A stretch of 64,000 bases of DNA, taken from contig OW799236.1 in the NCBI GenBank assembly GCA_941918925.1, forward strand, positions 78,990,713-79,054,712. The letters are read 5' to 3'. The position numbers were made by a program, and so were the translations under genes. Below are positions 44,690 to 56,664 of the stretch, in pieces. The first letter of the stretch is position 1. Each line of letters starts with the position of its first letter. Under the pieces are notes generated by a model. The model was not told the origin of the DNA and made no database searches. It was given only the letters and a program-made list of their open reading frames with translations. The DNA comes from Phyto melanocephala (taxonomy: Eukaryota > Arthropoda > Insecta > Diptera > Rhinophoridae).

Positions 44690-45045
44690 GAATAATGACT
44701 CAAAGTATAGCGGAAACTCTAGCTGCTATAAAACAACTTTCTAATGGAAAAGCTGCATGTGCGAGTGGTGTACTTGCAGAAATATATAGATGTGAACCTT
44801 CACTCTCAGCTCAAATTTTACACCCCCTGATCTCAGAAACATGTGAAACTGAATCTTTTATTAACAAATAAAAGTACGATATTGTGGTTAAAATTTTGGA
44901 AAAGGGGACCACAAAATTGTTGCAAACTGGCTAGGTATATGTGTTTTGCCAACCATAGATAAAATATTGGCAAAAATAATATCAAAACGTAAAAAAGAAC
45001 GTCAGAACATGACAAACCGCTTTCAGAGTAGCAGATCATATAAAA
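44690..45045 (+). pseudogene. Non-LTR retrotransposon reverse transcriptase fragment
   Basis: Reads AAIKQLSNGKAACASGVLAE IY (about 44722-44790), the start of a LINE reverse transcriptase finger region (consensus KNGKAAGPDG..PAE). After a frameshift it reads NWLGICVLPTIDKILAKIIS KR (about 44920-44990), the following conserved block (NWRGI.LLP...K). The YADD catalytic region is absent. It lies immediately after family B copy B2, suggesting one interrupted the other. Confidence 0.7.
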
Positions 45046-45225
45046 TTATTTCAAAAATGCGTTTAGTTCATGTTCTATCAATTTATCTTATTGATTGATT
45101 TTTAAAAAGCTTTTAATTCTATTAATCGATATTGTTGATTAACATTGCTAAAGAGAAATGTAACGAAAAATTAGTATCTCTGATAAATGAAAGCAACAAT
45201 CATGCTCGATACTTCGTACTACATA

Positions 45226-45541
45226 AAGGCCATGACTGACTATCAGATTTAGTCGTTCGATATGTCAAAAATTTCATGTGTGTTCAGAAAGTGTGATAGT
45301 GTGGACACAAAGTGCACATGTGTGACAGATTTTTTGACAAGTGTGTCCGATTTGATAATCTTTTGAAAATTTTCATAAAATAATAGTTTCTGTGCGATCA
45401 GAGTTGCTTTTTCTAAGCAGGTATGACAGTGTGGCATCCAATAACACATTTTGTTGCGATTTTTTCATGTAGGACAGAAAACTATCAGATTTTTATTTGA
45501 CATAATCGCACGACTTTGTAGGATAGTCAGTCATGGCCTTA
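45226..45541. mobile_element. MITE with long inverted termini
   Basis: Left end AAGGCCATGACTGACTATC and right end, on the opposite strand, identical for the same 19 bases; similarity continues through AGTCGTTCGATATGTCAAA versus AGTCGTGCGATTATGTCAAA. About 316 bp in total, no coding content. Confidence 0.72.
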
Positions 45542-45829
45542 AGCAAAAACTTTCTAACCCATTGGTGGTCGCAATGGAGTTTGTCTGGATTGTATATTAT
45601 GACTTCATTATCAATATTCATTGTTAGGGTTTCATTAATATGAAAAATAAAGCGGAAGGCAAACAATAAAAAAAGGGCAGTTAAAAGTTGAACTAATTAA
45701 GTGTATCCTATGCCCCAGTAGGGCCAAAAGTCACCCATGGATTAAAAAGTTTTATAACTTTTTTGTTCATAAGTTTGTTAATTAATTAATTTAATTTGTT
45801 TGTTAAACCATAAAGAGATTTAAAACTGG

Positions 45830-46345
45830 ACAGCTATTTTAATACAAAGAGTATATCGAAAGAGTATCTAAGTTTATGATCACCAACAACATAGCATCAT
45901 AAGAGATTTGTCTTCAAACCGTAAACCACGCTTAATTCTCACTACGGAAAATATGGAATGCGTAGAGCACGGCCTTAACGAAACACCATAATAATAATAA
46001 CAGAAGCCTTTCTACTTAGGTAAGAATGGCGCATTTCAAAACCAGATTTACTCTTATTCTAATATTAGTTGCAATCGATGCAAGAATTTAAACCCGTAGA
46101 TCATCGGCAACGTCTAAATTTTGCAGTTAAATTTTTACAGTTGGCAAGAAATAAAATCAACTTTATTGAAAATCTGATTATAAGTGATGAAGCTCTTTTT
46201 TATTTAAATGGCTGTGTTAACAAGCCGAAGTGTAGGTTCTGACAAACCTAGAGCAATTCACCAATTCCAATTACACCCTATTAGGTGTACAGCGGGGAAG
46301 GAAAATGGCTTTTATGATTTTGTAGCAAGTATGAAAACAAAATGT
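45830..46345 (+). pseudogene. Fossil mariner-type transposase, N-terminal and central part
   Basis: Across frames it reads LILTTENMECVEHGLNETP (helix-turn-helix region) and QNQIYSYSNIS. Then from about 46080 come FKPVDHRQRLNFAVKFLQLA, NFIENLIISDEALFYLNGCV and NKPKCRF. SDEA holds the first catalytic Asp. It ends near TPIRCTAGKE-like text. Same general family as the copy at 60-890. Later catalytic blocks are missing. Confidence 0.7.
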
Positions 46346-47025
46346 ACTTTTTAGGTACCATTTTTTTAATATTTTTTTAATAAAAACAGAAACTTAACAA
46401 AAATGCTTATAAAAATTTAGAAATATACAATGAAAAAACAGAAACCTTACAAAAATGTGTATAAAAATCCAGTATGCAATAAAAAATATTAAATATTACA
46501 TTCATAGGTACATACTTAGAGATCGGTTATTTAACAAATTGTATTTATTAAATACTTTTAGATAATTAATTTTCTGTTATTTTAAAATTAAAGCAACAAG
46601 AATTTGTTGACTTTAATTAATCGTTTGTCTGTATCAAATTTGAAACAGTAGAAACGTGTATTCTTTTTCTTTCCATTGTTTTAGTTAAATTTTGAAAATA
46701 AAAAACTTGTTCGACGTTGGCCGATGAATGTGGAATAAACTGAATACTTCTTACAATTCTCGAAATATCTGAGAACATGAACTCATTTAATTCATTTTTC
46801 ATCTGTGATACTTCAGACCAAAAATAGAAAATAATTGAATATTTGTGTGATTTAAGTTCAATCACATCGGCTAGAGCACTGTACTGATTATTTCTTCTTC
46901 AAAGTTTGTTTGCTCATGTGGAAACATTTTCACCAAAAGAGGTACTATTGAGTTTGTTTCTCCCATAAAAACTTTTTCAGGAGTAAGCTACTCGAACCAT
47001 TTTAGTACTTCATTATGAAAGTCCA
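46346..47025. other. AT-rich intergenic DNA between kon and grnd
   Basis: Contains two close copies of a phrase near 46380-46470 (AAAACAGAAACYTWACAAAAATG). No gene seen. Confidence 0.4.
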
Positions 47026-47156
47026 GGGGCCAAATTACGGCATTCGATCACGATCGAAATTTTACTCGAACGATCGAGTTCGCTGTGCTTTAGGTATAGA
47101 GATTCTAATAAGAATTTTAAAATTTCGATAACGTTCGAATGCCGTAATTCGGCCCC
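47026..47156. mobile_element. Hairpin-like MITE, 131 bp
   Basis: Left end GGGGCCAAATTACGGCATTC and right end, on the opposite strand, GGGGCCGAATTACGGCATTC match 19 of 20. Similarity continues through CGATCGAAATTTTA versus GTTATCGAAATTTTA. The two arms make up over half of the element. Confidence 0.72.
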
Positions 47157-47579
47157 AGCTTACATGCTTACGAATCATAAGTAAAATAACAGTAACAGGT
47201 GATTTTTGTAAGAAGTTTTCAATAAAGTACTAGGCAGATTTTGTTGTTGTAGACTTGACACCACCTGGTACATGAATTCGCTTTGACAACAGCATTGCAA
47301 CATTAACAGAGAAGCTGACAGAATAAAATAAAACACACACAAGCAAAATTAAAGAGAACATGGTCAACCATGTACCAACAAGGTCAAAAATGTCCCATAA
47401 AAAGTACAATTGTCCCAGGTTTTCCATCCGTGGTGTACAGTATGGTGTGACATAACATCCGAAAATATCTTTGAGCTATACTTCTTCGAAAATGTGCTTT
47501 AACCGTAAAGAACAGAGGTTTCAGTTTTTATTAAAAAAAATTTTTACGTTATTCTCTTGAAAACTGACCTGTGATGTGG

Positions 47580-47900
47580 TTTCAGCTAGATGGAGCAACT
47601 GCCCGAGACGCAATGACACTATTAAGTCAAATTTTAGCAAAGCGAATAAATTTCAGAAATTTTGAAATTAAGACGCAAGATTTGTCAGAACTCGCACTAT
47701 TTTCTTTTGGGGTTGGTTGAATAGCGAGTATATGTGAACTAAGTAGCTCGAAAAAATCTTTAAACTTAAGGTCAATATTGTTGCAGAGATCAAGCGCTTT
47801 AGCTACAAAATTTTGAAAGATATTATTGACAATGTTCTAAACCGAGCTCATCATTGCGAAGCCGAAAATGGGGGTCATTTAAGTGACATTATTTCTCATA
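47580..47900 (+). pseudogene. Fossil mariner-like transposase, C-terminal half
   Basis: Reads LDGATARDAMTLLSQILAKR (about 47588-47645), matching the Q.DGA..H block with the second catalytic Asp. After frameshifts it reads ILKDIIDNVLNRAHHCEAEN GGHLSDIISHTL (about 47810-47905), the conserved C-terminal GGHLSDI end. The region between, with the third acidic residue, is scrambled. Confidence 0.62.
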
Positions 47901-48793
47901 CTTTGTGTAAAAAAATATTTTTTTTTGTTTTATAATCTGAACAAATATTTTAAAATATATAAACGAAAAAGTTGTTAAATTTGTTAGCCACATGGTGATT
48001 TTTGGCCCACACTGTATATATAAAATTACATAAAATTTAAAATATATTTATTAATATTTAGTAGTGTGTGTACATAGCTTTACAAATTGAGTCATATGCA
48101 AAAATTATTATTTCGTTCGCAAATTTTTCAATTTTAACAACAATTCTACAAAAATTGCAAGAATTTATACAAACATAAGTGGGAATGATCTCAGCCCTTC
48201 ACTATAAATATTAAAGATGTTGAGTTTTTTATCTTTACTGAAATCCATGTTTTGACAACAAGTTCTTATTATTAATTCAGCGATTTAATTTTTTTTTATA
48301 TATCGAATAATTATTTATTAAATGAAATATCAATGTTTGCTTATAATATCAATACAATTATTAAAAGTACATGTTAAGTACTCATTCAATGTAATTTACA
48401 ATTTTGTTAAAGACTTAATTACTTAGATCTAGAATAAAGACTTATAAAAACTATCACTAGTCTTACATGAAAAATGTGATGAATATAGTTAGTTACAAAA
48501 TTAAATACACACAAACAAAATATAATTATTTTTTAATGTAAATTTAATTTAATATAATATTTTCTGTCAGTGTACACTTATTGGAGGGAAGACATAGAAA
48601 CTTATAATGAGATCTTGCAAATGAAAATCTCTTACACTTTTAAGTATTTAGGCCGCAAAAGTCATTTAATCATTTTATAAATGATTCTCAACAAATTTAA
48701 ATTTAAGTGGATTTTTATTTTCTAAATAATAAATAAACGTGAATGGAGGGATGCATAAACAGTAAAATAATAGCTGATAATCTTTTCTACTCT
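47901..48793. other. AT-rich flank downstream of grnd
   Basis: Probably includes the grnd 3' UTR next to 48793. No repeats or ORFs with coding character recognised. Confidence 0.4.
48714..48719 (-). terminator. grnd: Candidate poly(A) signal of grnd
   Basis: TTTATT on the plus strand reads AATAAA on the minus strand, 75 nt after the grnd stop. It would give a very short 3' UTR. Further copies lie near 48300-48310. Confidence 0.35.
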
Positions 48794-48957
48794 CTATGAA
48801 AACATTTGTCCGCCATTGGGCTTTTCAGAGACTGGCGTCACCGCCAGACCTTGATTATCATAAACATACTCATTCGGTTGCGGAGATGGTGTCGTATTTT
48901 CAGCTGGATGGCGTGAGCTAATTGGTGTTGTCATTGTCCTTACCGAACCCTCAGCGC
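48794..48957 (-). CDS. grnd: grnd coding exon 3: C-terminal tail
   Basis: Acceptor TTAAAG at 48958-48963 gives a joined Gly codon, then AEGSVRTMTTPISSRHP and a C-terminus ending GGQMFS, stop TAG at 48794-48796. The acceptor lacks the usual C before AG, so its exact position is a little less certain than the frame. The tail is rich in Pro, Ser and Thr with one Tyr-based segment (EYVYDNQG). Confidence 0.78.
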
Positions 48958-51900
48958 CTTTAAGGTTGTTGTCAGCATGAAACAAAGAAATTCATAAGAT
49001 TAATTTAAATCGTTTTAAAAAGTCATAAAATTAAAAAAAAAAACAAAAAAACAAAAACTCAAAAAGGCACTTTTCTCAACATCCTCTTTAAGTGTTTACA
49101 ATGCTGTTTTACCTGTTAGACTATAAATTTGTGACGGTGCTCTCTCAATGTCATTGATCGCGCCCATATTTTGTATAGTGGTGCCAACGAAATCTTTTCC
49201 ATTACTCTGTGCTGTTGGCAAAGAGTTTTCTTTCTTCAGTTTTAGTTTCTTCATGAACTGTCCAAAGCAGCGCTTGTGTTTTAACCACTTTAACAGTTTC
49301 CAGGTAAAATGACCGACCGTAAATATCAACAAGAGTATGAGCAGTATGAGTATGATGTTCTGTTGCATTTGTATGTGATGTATTTCGGCTTTAAGGGGTT
49401 GCAATCTGATGAATTCTAATAACAAAAAACAATAAGAAAATGTGTTTAATATGTTGGAGGTGTCATCATTTTTGTTATGAAAGCAATTCATTTTCTTAAT
49501 TATTTATTTTGTTTATCGCAAGATTTCATTGGAAATTTTTAAAATAAAAGCAAATGAATCATGATTTAATAACCTGATAAATTTGTATGCATTTTGCTTC
49601 CTACTTAGTCAATGCAACAACTAGAACTTTTTTACTCATTTTAGACTAAATGTGAAGATTATATTAAAATTGTCTTTGTAATATTTTGTGGCTTGCGTTA
49701 AAAAGAGGGAGATAGAGATTGACAGCTAAACCACAAGGACTTTTAAAAATATAAGATTTAGAGCACTATATTCAGCTGTGCCGAATTTTTGATACCCACC
49801 ACCAATTTTGTGTTCTTTTATGGCACAAAATTTATTAATTTGTTTTTAGCAGTAATCTGTATGGAATAATCTCTTCATAGTAAAATATATATTATTTTCT
49901 TTGTGTATCTTCGATTTGCTTTTAATAAATTTTCTTAAATTTAGTCCTGCAATGAAACCTTAAGTACTTATTTCTACATTAGAAATGATACCACTGACTC
50001 TTTTTTACTACAATGTTGTATTATTGCGGAAACTAAAGAGTATGATTTGCAACCCAGAGGTTGTTACAAAATAGTATTAGATTTGTGTGGGCGTGGCACC
50101 TCCTAATTTTAAAATTATATAATTAATGTTTAAACTCAACTTAGATAATCCATTACAGACTTCTTTTTATTTGAAAAAAATTTGTCCATATAAAATAATA
50201 TGAATTTAAGATAAAGCGTTAAATGGGAGGTGGGTGTGCCACCTTAATTTCTGGGAATTATACTTAGATTGACGATAAAGTTATAATTGTGAAATTTTAT
50301 TATCATACATCTAATTCTGTCGCATTTATGGGCTTTAAAATTTCATTAACAGTTAACTATGTGAATAGTGGGAGTTAAAGTAGGCGTGTCAGAGTAGTTT
50401 CTGCTAATAAATTGAACATAGATATTAAAATTAAGAGTCCTTTAATCTTTCAATTTATATACTTATATATTTCAATATAGAGTTCTTTGTGCTTTCAAAA
50501 TAGTTGGCCATAGAAATATTATATGAATTTGAGATAAAGTCTTATATGGGCGTTTGCGTTCAAGTGGGCGTGTCACCTTATGTTTCCGTTATTGCAAATC
50601 TTTTTATCAAAGAGAAATTTTTGCAAAATTTCAGAATTATACATCTTATGTTGTCAGTTTTGTTACGTTCTAGATTTTATTTATACCGAAAAAGACACTG
50701 TGCGGTATAAATCTTCCTAGATTTTCAACTATAACTTCTTTCTTAATATATAGCTTCACAAAATTTACAAAGAATGTTTTTTTTAACTCAGCAAATTTAC
50801 ATTCGAAATTTTATCGCTCTACGTCAATGCGCTTGGACACAATTGCATTTTATTAGATGATGAAAGGACATGGTTTTTTCGACCTACTCTTGCATTACAA
50901 GCTATTTTCAATACCAAACAAATATTCTGGCAAAAGTTGATCTTTCGTGCTTTCAAAAGACGGACAGACGGACGGACATAGCTAGATCGTCCTAAAATGA
51001 AACCAAGACACAGAAATTTTATACCTTATAGGTTTTGAAATTGATATTTCGATGTGTTACAAACGGAATAACAAAATTAGTATACCCTCCCACAATCTTT
51101 GAGGTGGTGGGTATAAAAACTCTTAATAAAAAACAAAATAGAACATTAGAATTTGTTAAACAGAATGAATTTAAAGCATACTTCTCAAGTATATGGAACA
51201 GCCAATTCTCTGTGATATCCACTATCAAATACCAGCTATAAAAACACTAATTGTTTTTTGTTCATTTACATAGAAATATAGTTCGTCATTCGAAGATGTC
51301 TGTTGGTGGTAGGAAACCACAAACAGCTGAAGTCATAAGTTGACCTTGTTAAGTCTTACCTATTGTGGAACTAGACAGTTATATGCGCTATCTGCTGGGC
51401 TAATAATAATGGAAGTTTAAAATTTCCATTTAAAAGACCTATCTATAATGTGTTAAATATTTTATTATCAAAAAATCTGCTGGAACTTAGCCAAGTCCTT
51501 GGTTCTTTCGTCTTTGAAGTCAAACTGACAAATCACTTACTTATCACTCGCTTACAAAAATAGACCAAAATAAGTACTTTTTTTAAAACACTAAATCAGT
51601 ACTAAAAGTTTAATAACCTTAAGGTACGGTCACATTAGAGGACAGTTTTTTCGTCAAACATGCTTGCCCGTATTTTAATAGAATTTGTTTATTTCAATAC
51701 AGTGTTGGTTTTGTGGTCACACTAGGCGCATTTCTTTGACCATTTTTATTTGCTCATTGGCAAATACAAACATAAAAAAAAATATTTTATTCATATTAAG
51801 CTTAAAATAACTGAAAACATTTGGTTACAGTTTTTATTAATTACGTGTTTATTAGAGCGACTCAAGTTGTATAGAAGCGAAATTCGTGCAAGGTGTACCC

Positions 51901-54900
51901 CCCTCCCCCCTCAAGATAAACCTTGGACTTTTTTAAGATGACATTTAAAATATTTCGGCTCCAGCTTTCACCTCTCGTGAGCTGGACCATTTTGTAAAAG
52001 AGTCTGTTTTGTTTTTTGAGAAATTGTTTCCTTACCAACATATACAATATGGGCATCATAAGAAAGGTTTTTTTCAAGGCATGTCCAACTGTATATACAA
52101 TTTGTCCAAGTACGATCATCCATGTCTTTTTTTACGGTTTTTGATTTTTTTTGTATGGGGTTGTTTGTAATAAAAATGCCAAATTAACATTTTTTAATCT
52201 TTAGTCGATTTAATTAAATACGAGTGTCAGCTTTTTTTGAAATTTGTGCTAGTTCGCGTTTTGACAAAAATGCAATGGGGTGATAACCCAATTGGTGACG
52301 TAGACTTTTATTCAGAAATGGGTCTAATTTAGATTCAGTCTCCAATTGCTCTAGGCTCTATTTAGTAAACACACTTCTTTGGCCGTGGTAGAACATCTTC
52401 AGCGCTGGGGTCAATTTTGTGCCACTGCACACCCATGTCATGATGCAAAATCTGTTTTAAATCAAATTTTATTAAATTAAACATATCAAAACAGCTTTTC
52501 CATCACTGATATACGAATTGGCCTGAACATAACAAACAGCTAAAAAGTTATTTTTTAATATCAATTCGCCGTATGAATATGCCTTGGATTGTACGTTATT
52601 AATATTTACTATATTTTTTAACCTACAAGAATAATTCAAATATTCTATCTACCAAGTCCTGTTTCAAAAGCTGCAATAAAATAATTTTGAAATAAAAGGT
52701 ATTATGTAATCAAGTGCGGATCCAGGGGGTGAAGGATATTTGACTACACCACACCAATAAAACTTTAAATTCATTTTAATAAAAATTAACCCTCACCCCA
52801 AAAAATCTTATTCTGAACCCACTCTTAAATGTAATAAACAACTGCGTTAACACCATTATTGAAACATCCATCGACTAAGAGAAACAAAATTTTTTGTTTT
52901 AATTAACAAAAAAAGTATTCTCTAACCTGTTAATAACAGGTTATATCTATTAAGAAAGAAACACAAATTGAAAAAAACCAATAACATTTAAATATGTATG
53001 TATATATTTAGTTTGCATTTTTATTATTATTTTTTATTTTTTACATTTTTATTTAAATTAAAAACAATAATGTAGACTCTGCTTTATTATATTAATATTT
53101 TGGCAAAAACCTTTAGCATGACTAATTTTTCAAAGCATTTACTTCCTAATATTTAATATATTTTTTTTACCGTTAATAAGTGACGCCTACAACAAATATT
53201 TGCGCTTATCTTTAACAACAATTAAACAGTTTTATTTATAACTTTTTTGGCCCCATTTCTCATGACCTTATTATATTTTTAAAAATCTTAAAACAAGTCT
53301 TTCGCAGAGTCTTATTTAACCAAAAATAAAGGAATAGAAAACAGTAAATAATTATACCCTTCACCTGTGGTGCTAAACAGTATCTTTAGCTTTGTCATTC
53401 CGTTTGTAATTTCTACAATTTTCAATTCCGAGCCCATAAAGTATATACATATTTCCTGAAAGCTTATGAATAGCGGAGTCGATTAAGCCCTGACCGTCTG
53501 CCCGAGTGTTGGTTGAAATCAACTTTTAGAAGCAAGTATATGTTCCTCAGACCTGTGTATGGTATCAATCTTTTGGAAATATCCAGCAATGAATTGCTAT
53601 TGAAATTGAGCAAAATCGCTTAATAACTTTCTGAGATATGAGCAAATAAACGCGACTCCCTATGCTTTTTCCCACATTTTTACCAACAAAATTAAAATTT
53701 TTTAGCCATAGAATAATTTATAGGTAACTTTGCTACTATTTGTAGATAAAATATTTTGTAGTAGTAATTTGTAGATATCTAATCCGTTAAGGTGTAGGCA
53801 AAAAATTTTTTTTAAAATATATATTCCAAAAATTTACAAACGAAAATCAATTTTTTTCAGCTTCTAGACAACCGAGAGATATCATTTGAAAGGACTTGAC
53901 TAGCGCAATACAAACTATATTAAAAAATTAAAATTCATGTTGGCCGCCACTACAAAATGGCGGACAATAAATTTATATATGGGTCGAATCTGGTATTTTA
54001 AAATGTAACTTCTTGAACCCCCTCAATATTGATATCAAATGAAAGGGCTTGACCAGTAGAACACAACAAATTATTAAAAAAATTAAAATCCAAGATGGCG
54101 TCTAAATCAAAATGGAGGATACAATTATTTTAACACCATCAATATGGGTATCAAATGAATGGGCTTGACCAGTAAAATACAGTTAACTTTGTAAAAACTC
54201 AAAATCGAGAATAGCGTCAGAAATAATGAGGAAAAGTGGTATATAACATAAAACATAGGTTAAGTTACGATGTACCTATTACATGATGGTGATTTGGCAC
54301 GGCCGAATATAGCACTCTTACTTGTTTAAATTCGTTTTGTTTTTTTTTTTATTGAAATTTAGATCCTGAAGTCAGATGTATATATAAAGAACAAGAAAGA
54401 ACGGTATATTTCGATTATGCTATGCATTCACTTAAGTGCATACTGTAAATATGAAACATACATTCTGTTTGTGAAACAGAGTTTCTTAAATATCTATTAT
54501 TTACACCAGGGTTGTCAGATCTGGCGATTTCTAGCATTACGTGACGATATTAAAACTTGTTTGGCGTCTTTATTTTCGATTTGGCGACACGGCGATGTAT
54601 AAAATAATTGTCGACTTTGTTAAAAACGAACGAAAAAATTCGTAATTTTAGCAATACGGCTGAACACGAGCTAAAATGAAGAGTTTACCTTAATTTTGAA
54701 TCATAATAAAATTTTAAAATTTAATTATTTTTACCCCTGCCAACTTAAAGTTATCTCAATGAATTATAGAGAATTCCTATTTTCTTAAGAGGAGTTTACC
54801 CATTTGTTTGTTGTTCCCGACGCCAACTTTGATTTTGAACTTTTACATAGTTAACTGTTTTCTACTAATCAAGCCCTTTCATTTGATACCCACATTGTTA

Positions 54901-56664
54901 GGGTTAAAGAGGACAAAGCCGTAACTACTACATTTGACTCATATATTCGCCATTTAATCCAAAGGGTTAAACCTCTCTGCAAACAATTCTTACCCAGAAG
55001 TAATGACAAGCAATAATAAAAGCCCTCCCCCATCCAGACGATCCAACTTGCTCCTGGCAAGGAAGAAAGCTCAACCTTACATGCACTTTTGTGGAACTCC
55101 ATCTATACAGAGGCCTCATGTGTTACTTCTAGTCAAAAACAAATAATGACGTCACATCATCCTATATTTTCAGTTTATTAGCAAGAAACTAGATTCAGAG
55201 AAAGCTAGGGTTGCCATCCGTCCTCTTTTCTCCGGACACCGTTCTCTTTTTTAGGGCATTCGGGGCAGTCCTACTTCTTTTTTAGCAAATGTCCGGGGTT
55301 GTCCGGCTTTTTGCACCTTCTCTGAAGTTTTTTTCTTACATTTAAACTTTAAGTCACAGGTCACAAAATGTATAAAAAAAAAATTAGGTGCTCGTACAAT
55401 TAGTTTTGAAAAAGTACAATTTTAAAATTTCTCTTTGTACAAAATTAGTTTTATTATACTTAATTGTCGCTATTTATCGAAGTGGCCTATTTTAACTTGT
55501 CTTTTATTTTAAAAAAGTTCGGCAAAGGCGTCTGCTTGTCAGCTGTGTGTTTTTCATAAAGTTTGTTTTTCATATATAGAAGAAAGTCTTGAACAAAAAA
55601 TATAGTAAGGGTATATAATTTTGATATGGATTGCCTAGATTTTTACAAATATTTGAAGAGATGCGATGGTAATATATTGGCTCAAAGTGAAAGTGTTGAA
55701 AAATATATGTAAAATGTTTAAAAGTGTATATTCCCAATAATGAATGCAATACATTTTTGTTGTTTTTTGTTTGTTTTTTGTTTGTTTTTATTTTCAACCA
55801 TTAAATCAGAATGATATGTTCAGTTTGTATTTTTGTAACTAAAGTTTTTTCGTAATAACAAATTTTGTTTTTGTATTTTAAATGGCGTAATAAATTTTAT
55901 CAAATTTATTTTTTTTTAATGTGTCCTCTTTTTTTGGGCAAATGTCCTAAATTTTTTATGCTGGCTCAATTGGCATTATTATTTTAATATTGTGACGACA
56001 TTGTAAATTTGATAAACAGTATGGATGTTGATAATACTCCCCAATACGTCGAAACAGCATCGTACTGATTGCAGTTTTCTGCCTGGGTAGTCATGCTTCA
56101 GTTCTGTTTAATCCTTAATAACACATTTAGATAGTCGTAGTAATGAAAGATAGTATTCCCGATTTATGCATTCACTGTGTATTCCAACTGATAAGTTAAT
56201 CTGATTTTTTTAAAGAAACTTTCGATTGTTATATAAACGTTCTACAGAAGTACGTTCTTATGGCTAAATTTTATCATCCCTTTCCTATGCAATTTTCTTC
56301 TTCAAATAAACAATTTTCCTAACGCACAAACAACAACCTTTCTGTGTTTATATAGGAATCGCGACCTCTTTTACCGGTATTGTGTTTAAAAATTATGTAA
56401 TTTTTTTATTAAAATTACAATAAAAAAAATAGTCAACTTACCACTACACTGCCGATTGCAAACACTGGGTTCATATGTTATATCTGTGGGATCACAGGTT
56501 TTACTACAGTTCATGCAAGCTTGTTCAAATGGTGAACAATATTGTTCGATAGGCCGACACGTTTCACTATGACAATCCGTTTCGCTTAAAGCCATTGCGA
56601 CTTTAGCCAAGTGATGAAGCGTTAAAAGGGTATAAGAGCCGTATTTGAAAGATTTCGTAACCAT
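48794..56664 (-). CDS. grnd: grindelwald-like TNF receptor, 3 coding exons, 229 aa
   Basis: Spliced CDS on the minus strand: 56664-56442, 49415-49113, 48957-48794 (690 nt, phases 1 and 1). The protein has a hydrophobic N-terminus (about 8-26) that can act as a signal peptide. It has one eight-cysteine ectodomain module (Cys 31, 36, 43, 50, 53, 57, 69, 73), a single transmembrane helix (about 94-116), then basic KHKRCFGQFMKKLKLKK and a tail of about 110 residues with PNEYVYDNQGLAVTP. Family knowledge: Grnd is a receptor for Eiger/TNF in flies. It signals through Traf2 to JNK and couples to the apical Crumbs complex through Veli. It is about 240 residues long and lacks a death domain, which fits. 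I identify it from the ectodomain cysteine pattern, size and topology. Wengen, the other fly TNF receptor, has a different layout. It is convergent with kon. Confidence 0.83.
49113..49415 (-). CDS. grnd: grnd coding exon 2: transmembrane helix and juxtamembrane tail
   Basis: Acceptor TTATTAG restores the frame after 7,026 bp of intron (joined Glu codon, then FIRLQPLKAEIHH). It encodes the transmembrane helix NIILILLILLLIFTVGHF and the basic cytoplasmic start, and ends IERAPSQIYSLT with donor ACAG|GTAAAA, phase 1. Confidence 0.84.
49754..51118 (+). mobile_element. Family B repeat, copy B3, in grnd intron 1
   Basis: Starts AGAGCACTATATTCAGCTGT-GCCGAAT, then GATACCCACCACC. Contains GTGGGCGTGGCACC and ATGGGAGGTGGGTGTGCCAC, a GACR run (GACGGACAGACGGACGGACA, about 50961-50982), and ends GGTGGTGGGTATAAAAA. 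About 1.36 kb; the open frames inside it are repeat-derived. Confidence 0.7.
51119..53351. other. grnd intron 1 segment with decayed repeats
   Basis: 51620-51740 contains two related phrases (GGTACGGTCACATTAGAGG; TGGTCACACTAGGCGCA) that may be ends of a small MITE. 52255-52500 is less A/T-biased. 52568-52586 matches one end of the MITE at 18807. No gene supported. Confidence 0.35.
53352..54325 (-). mobile_element. Family A repeat, complete inverted copy A7
   Basis: Starts TTATACCCTTCACCTGTGG and ends with the inverse of the family start (GGCACGGCCGAATATAGCAC TCTTACTTG). Inside are CCCATAAAGTATATACATAT, GTTGAAATCAACTTTTAGAA, TCTGAGATATGAGCAAATAA, and four phrases of the type AAGATGGCGTCTAAAT/ATCAAATGAAAGGGCTTGACC. 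It is the best full-length reference for A2, A4 and A8. Non-coding. Confidence 0.72.
54326..56441. other. grnd intron 1 segment, proximal part
   Basis: 54510-54600 and 55206-55330/55915-55960 carry repeat-like text (GTTGCCATCCGTCCTCTTTT; TGTCCTCTTTTTTTGGGCAA) typical of a decayed element. 54930-55130 is GC-richer with a coding-like plus-strand stretch (SPPPSRRSNLLLARKKAQPY) that I cannot assign. Donor of intron 1 is at 56441. Confidence 0.35.
56442..56664 (-). CDS. grnd: grnd coding exon 1: signal peptide and cysteine-rich ectodomain
   Basis: Residues 1-74 plus one base. It carries all eight cysteines (CRPIEQYC, ACMNCSKTCDP, SVCNRQC). Donor AGTG|GTAAGT, phase 1. Upstream on the minus strand, an acceptor-like GCAG lies 33 nt before the ATG (exon edge about 56697). 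A donor-like TTTCAG|GTATGT lies at about 57615/57614. A non-coding 5' exon is therefore possible, but this is inference. Confidence 0.84.

Noticed and set aside
47230..47427. Minus-strand 65-codon ORF with a hydrophobic middle
   Set aside because: Lies in transposon debris between two element remnants; no family or splice context. Possibly a relic, but not supportable.
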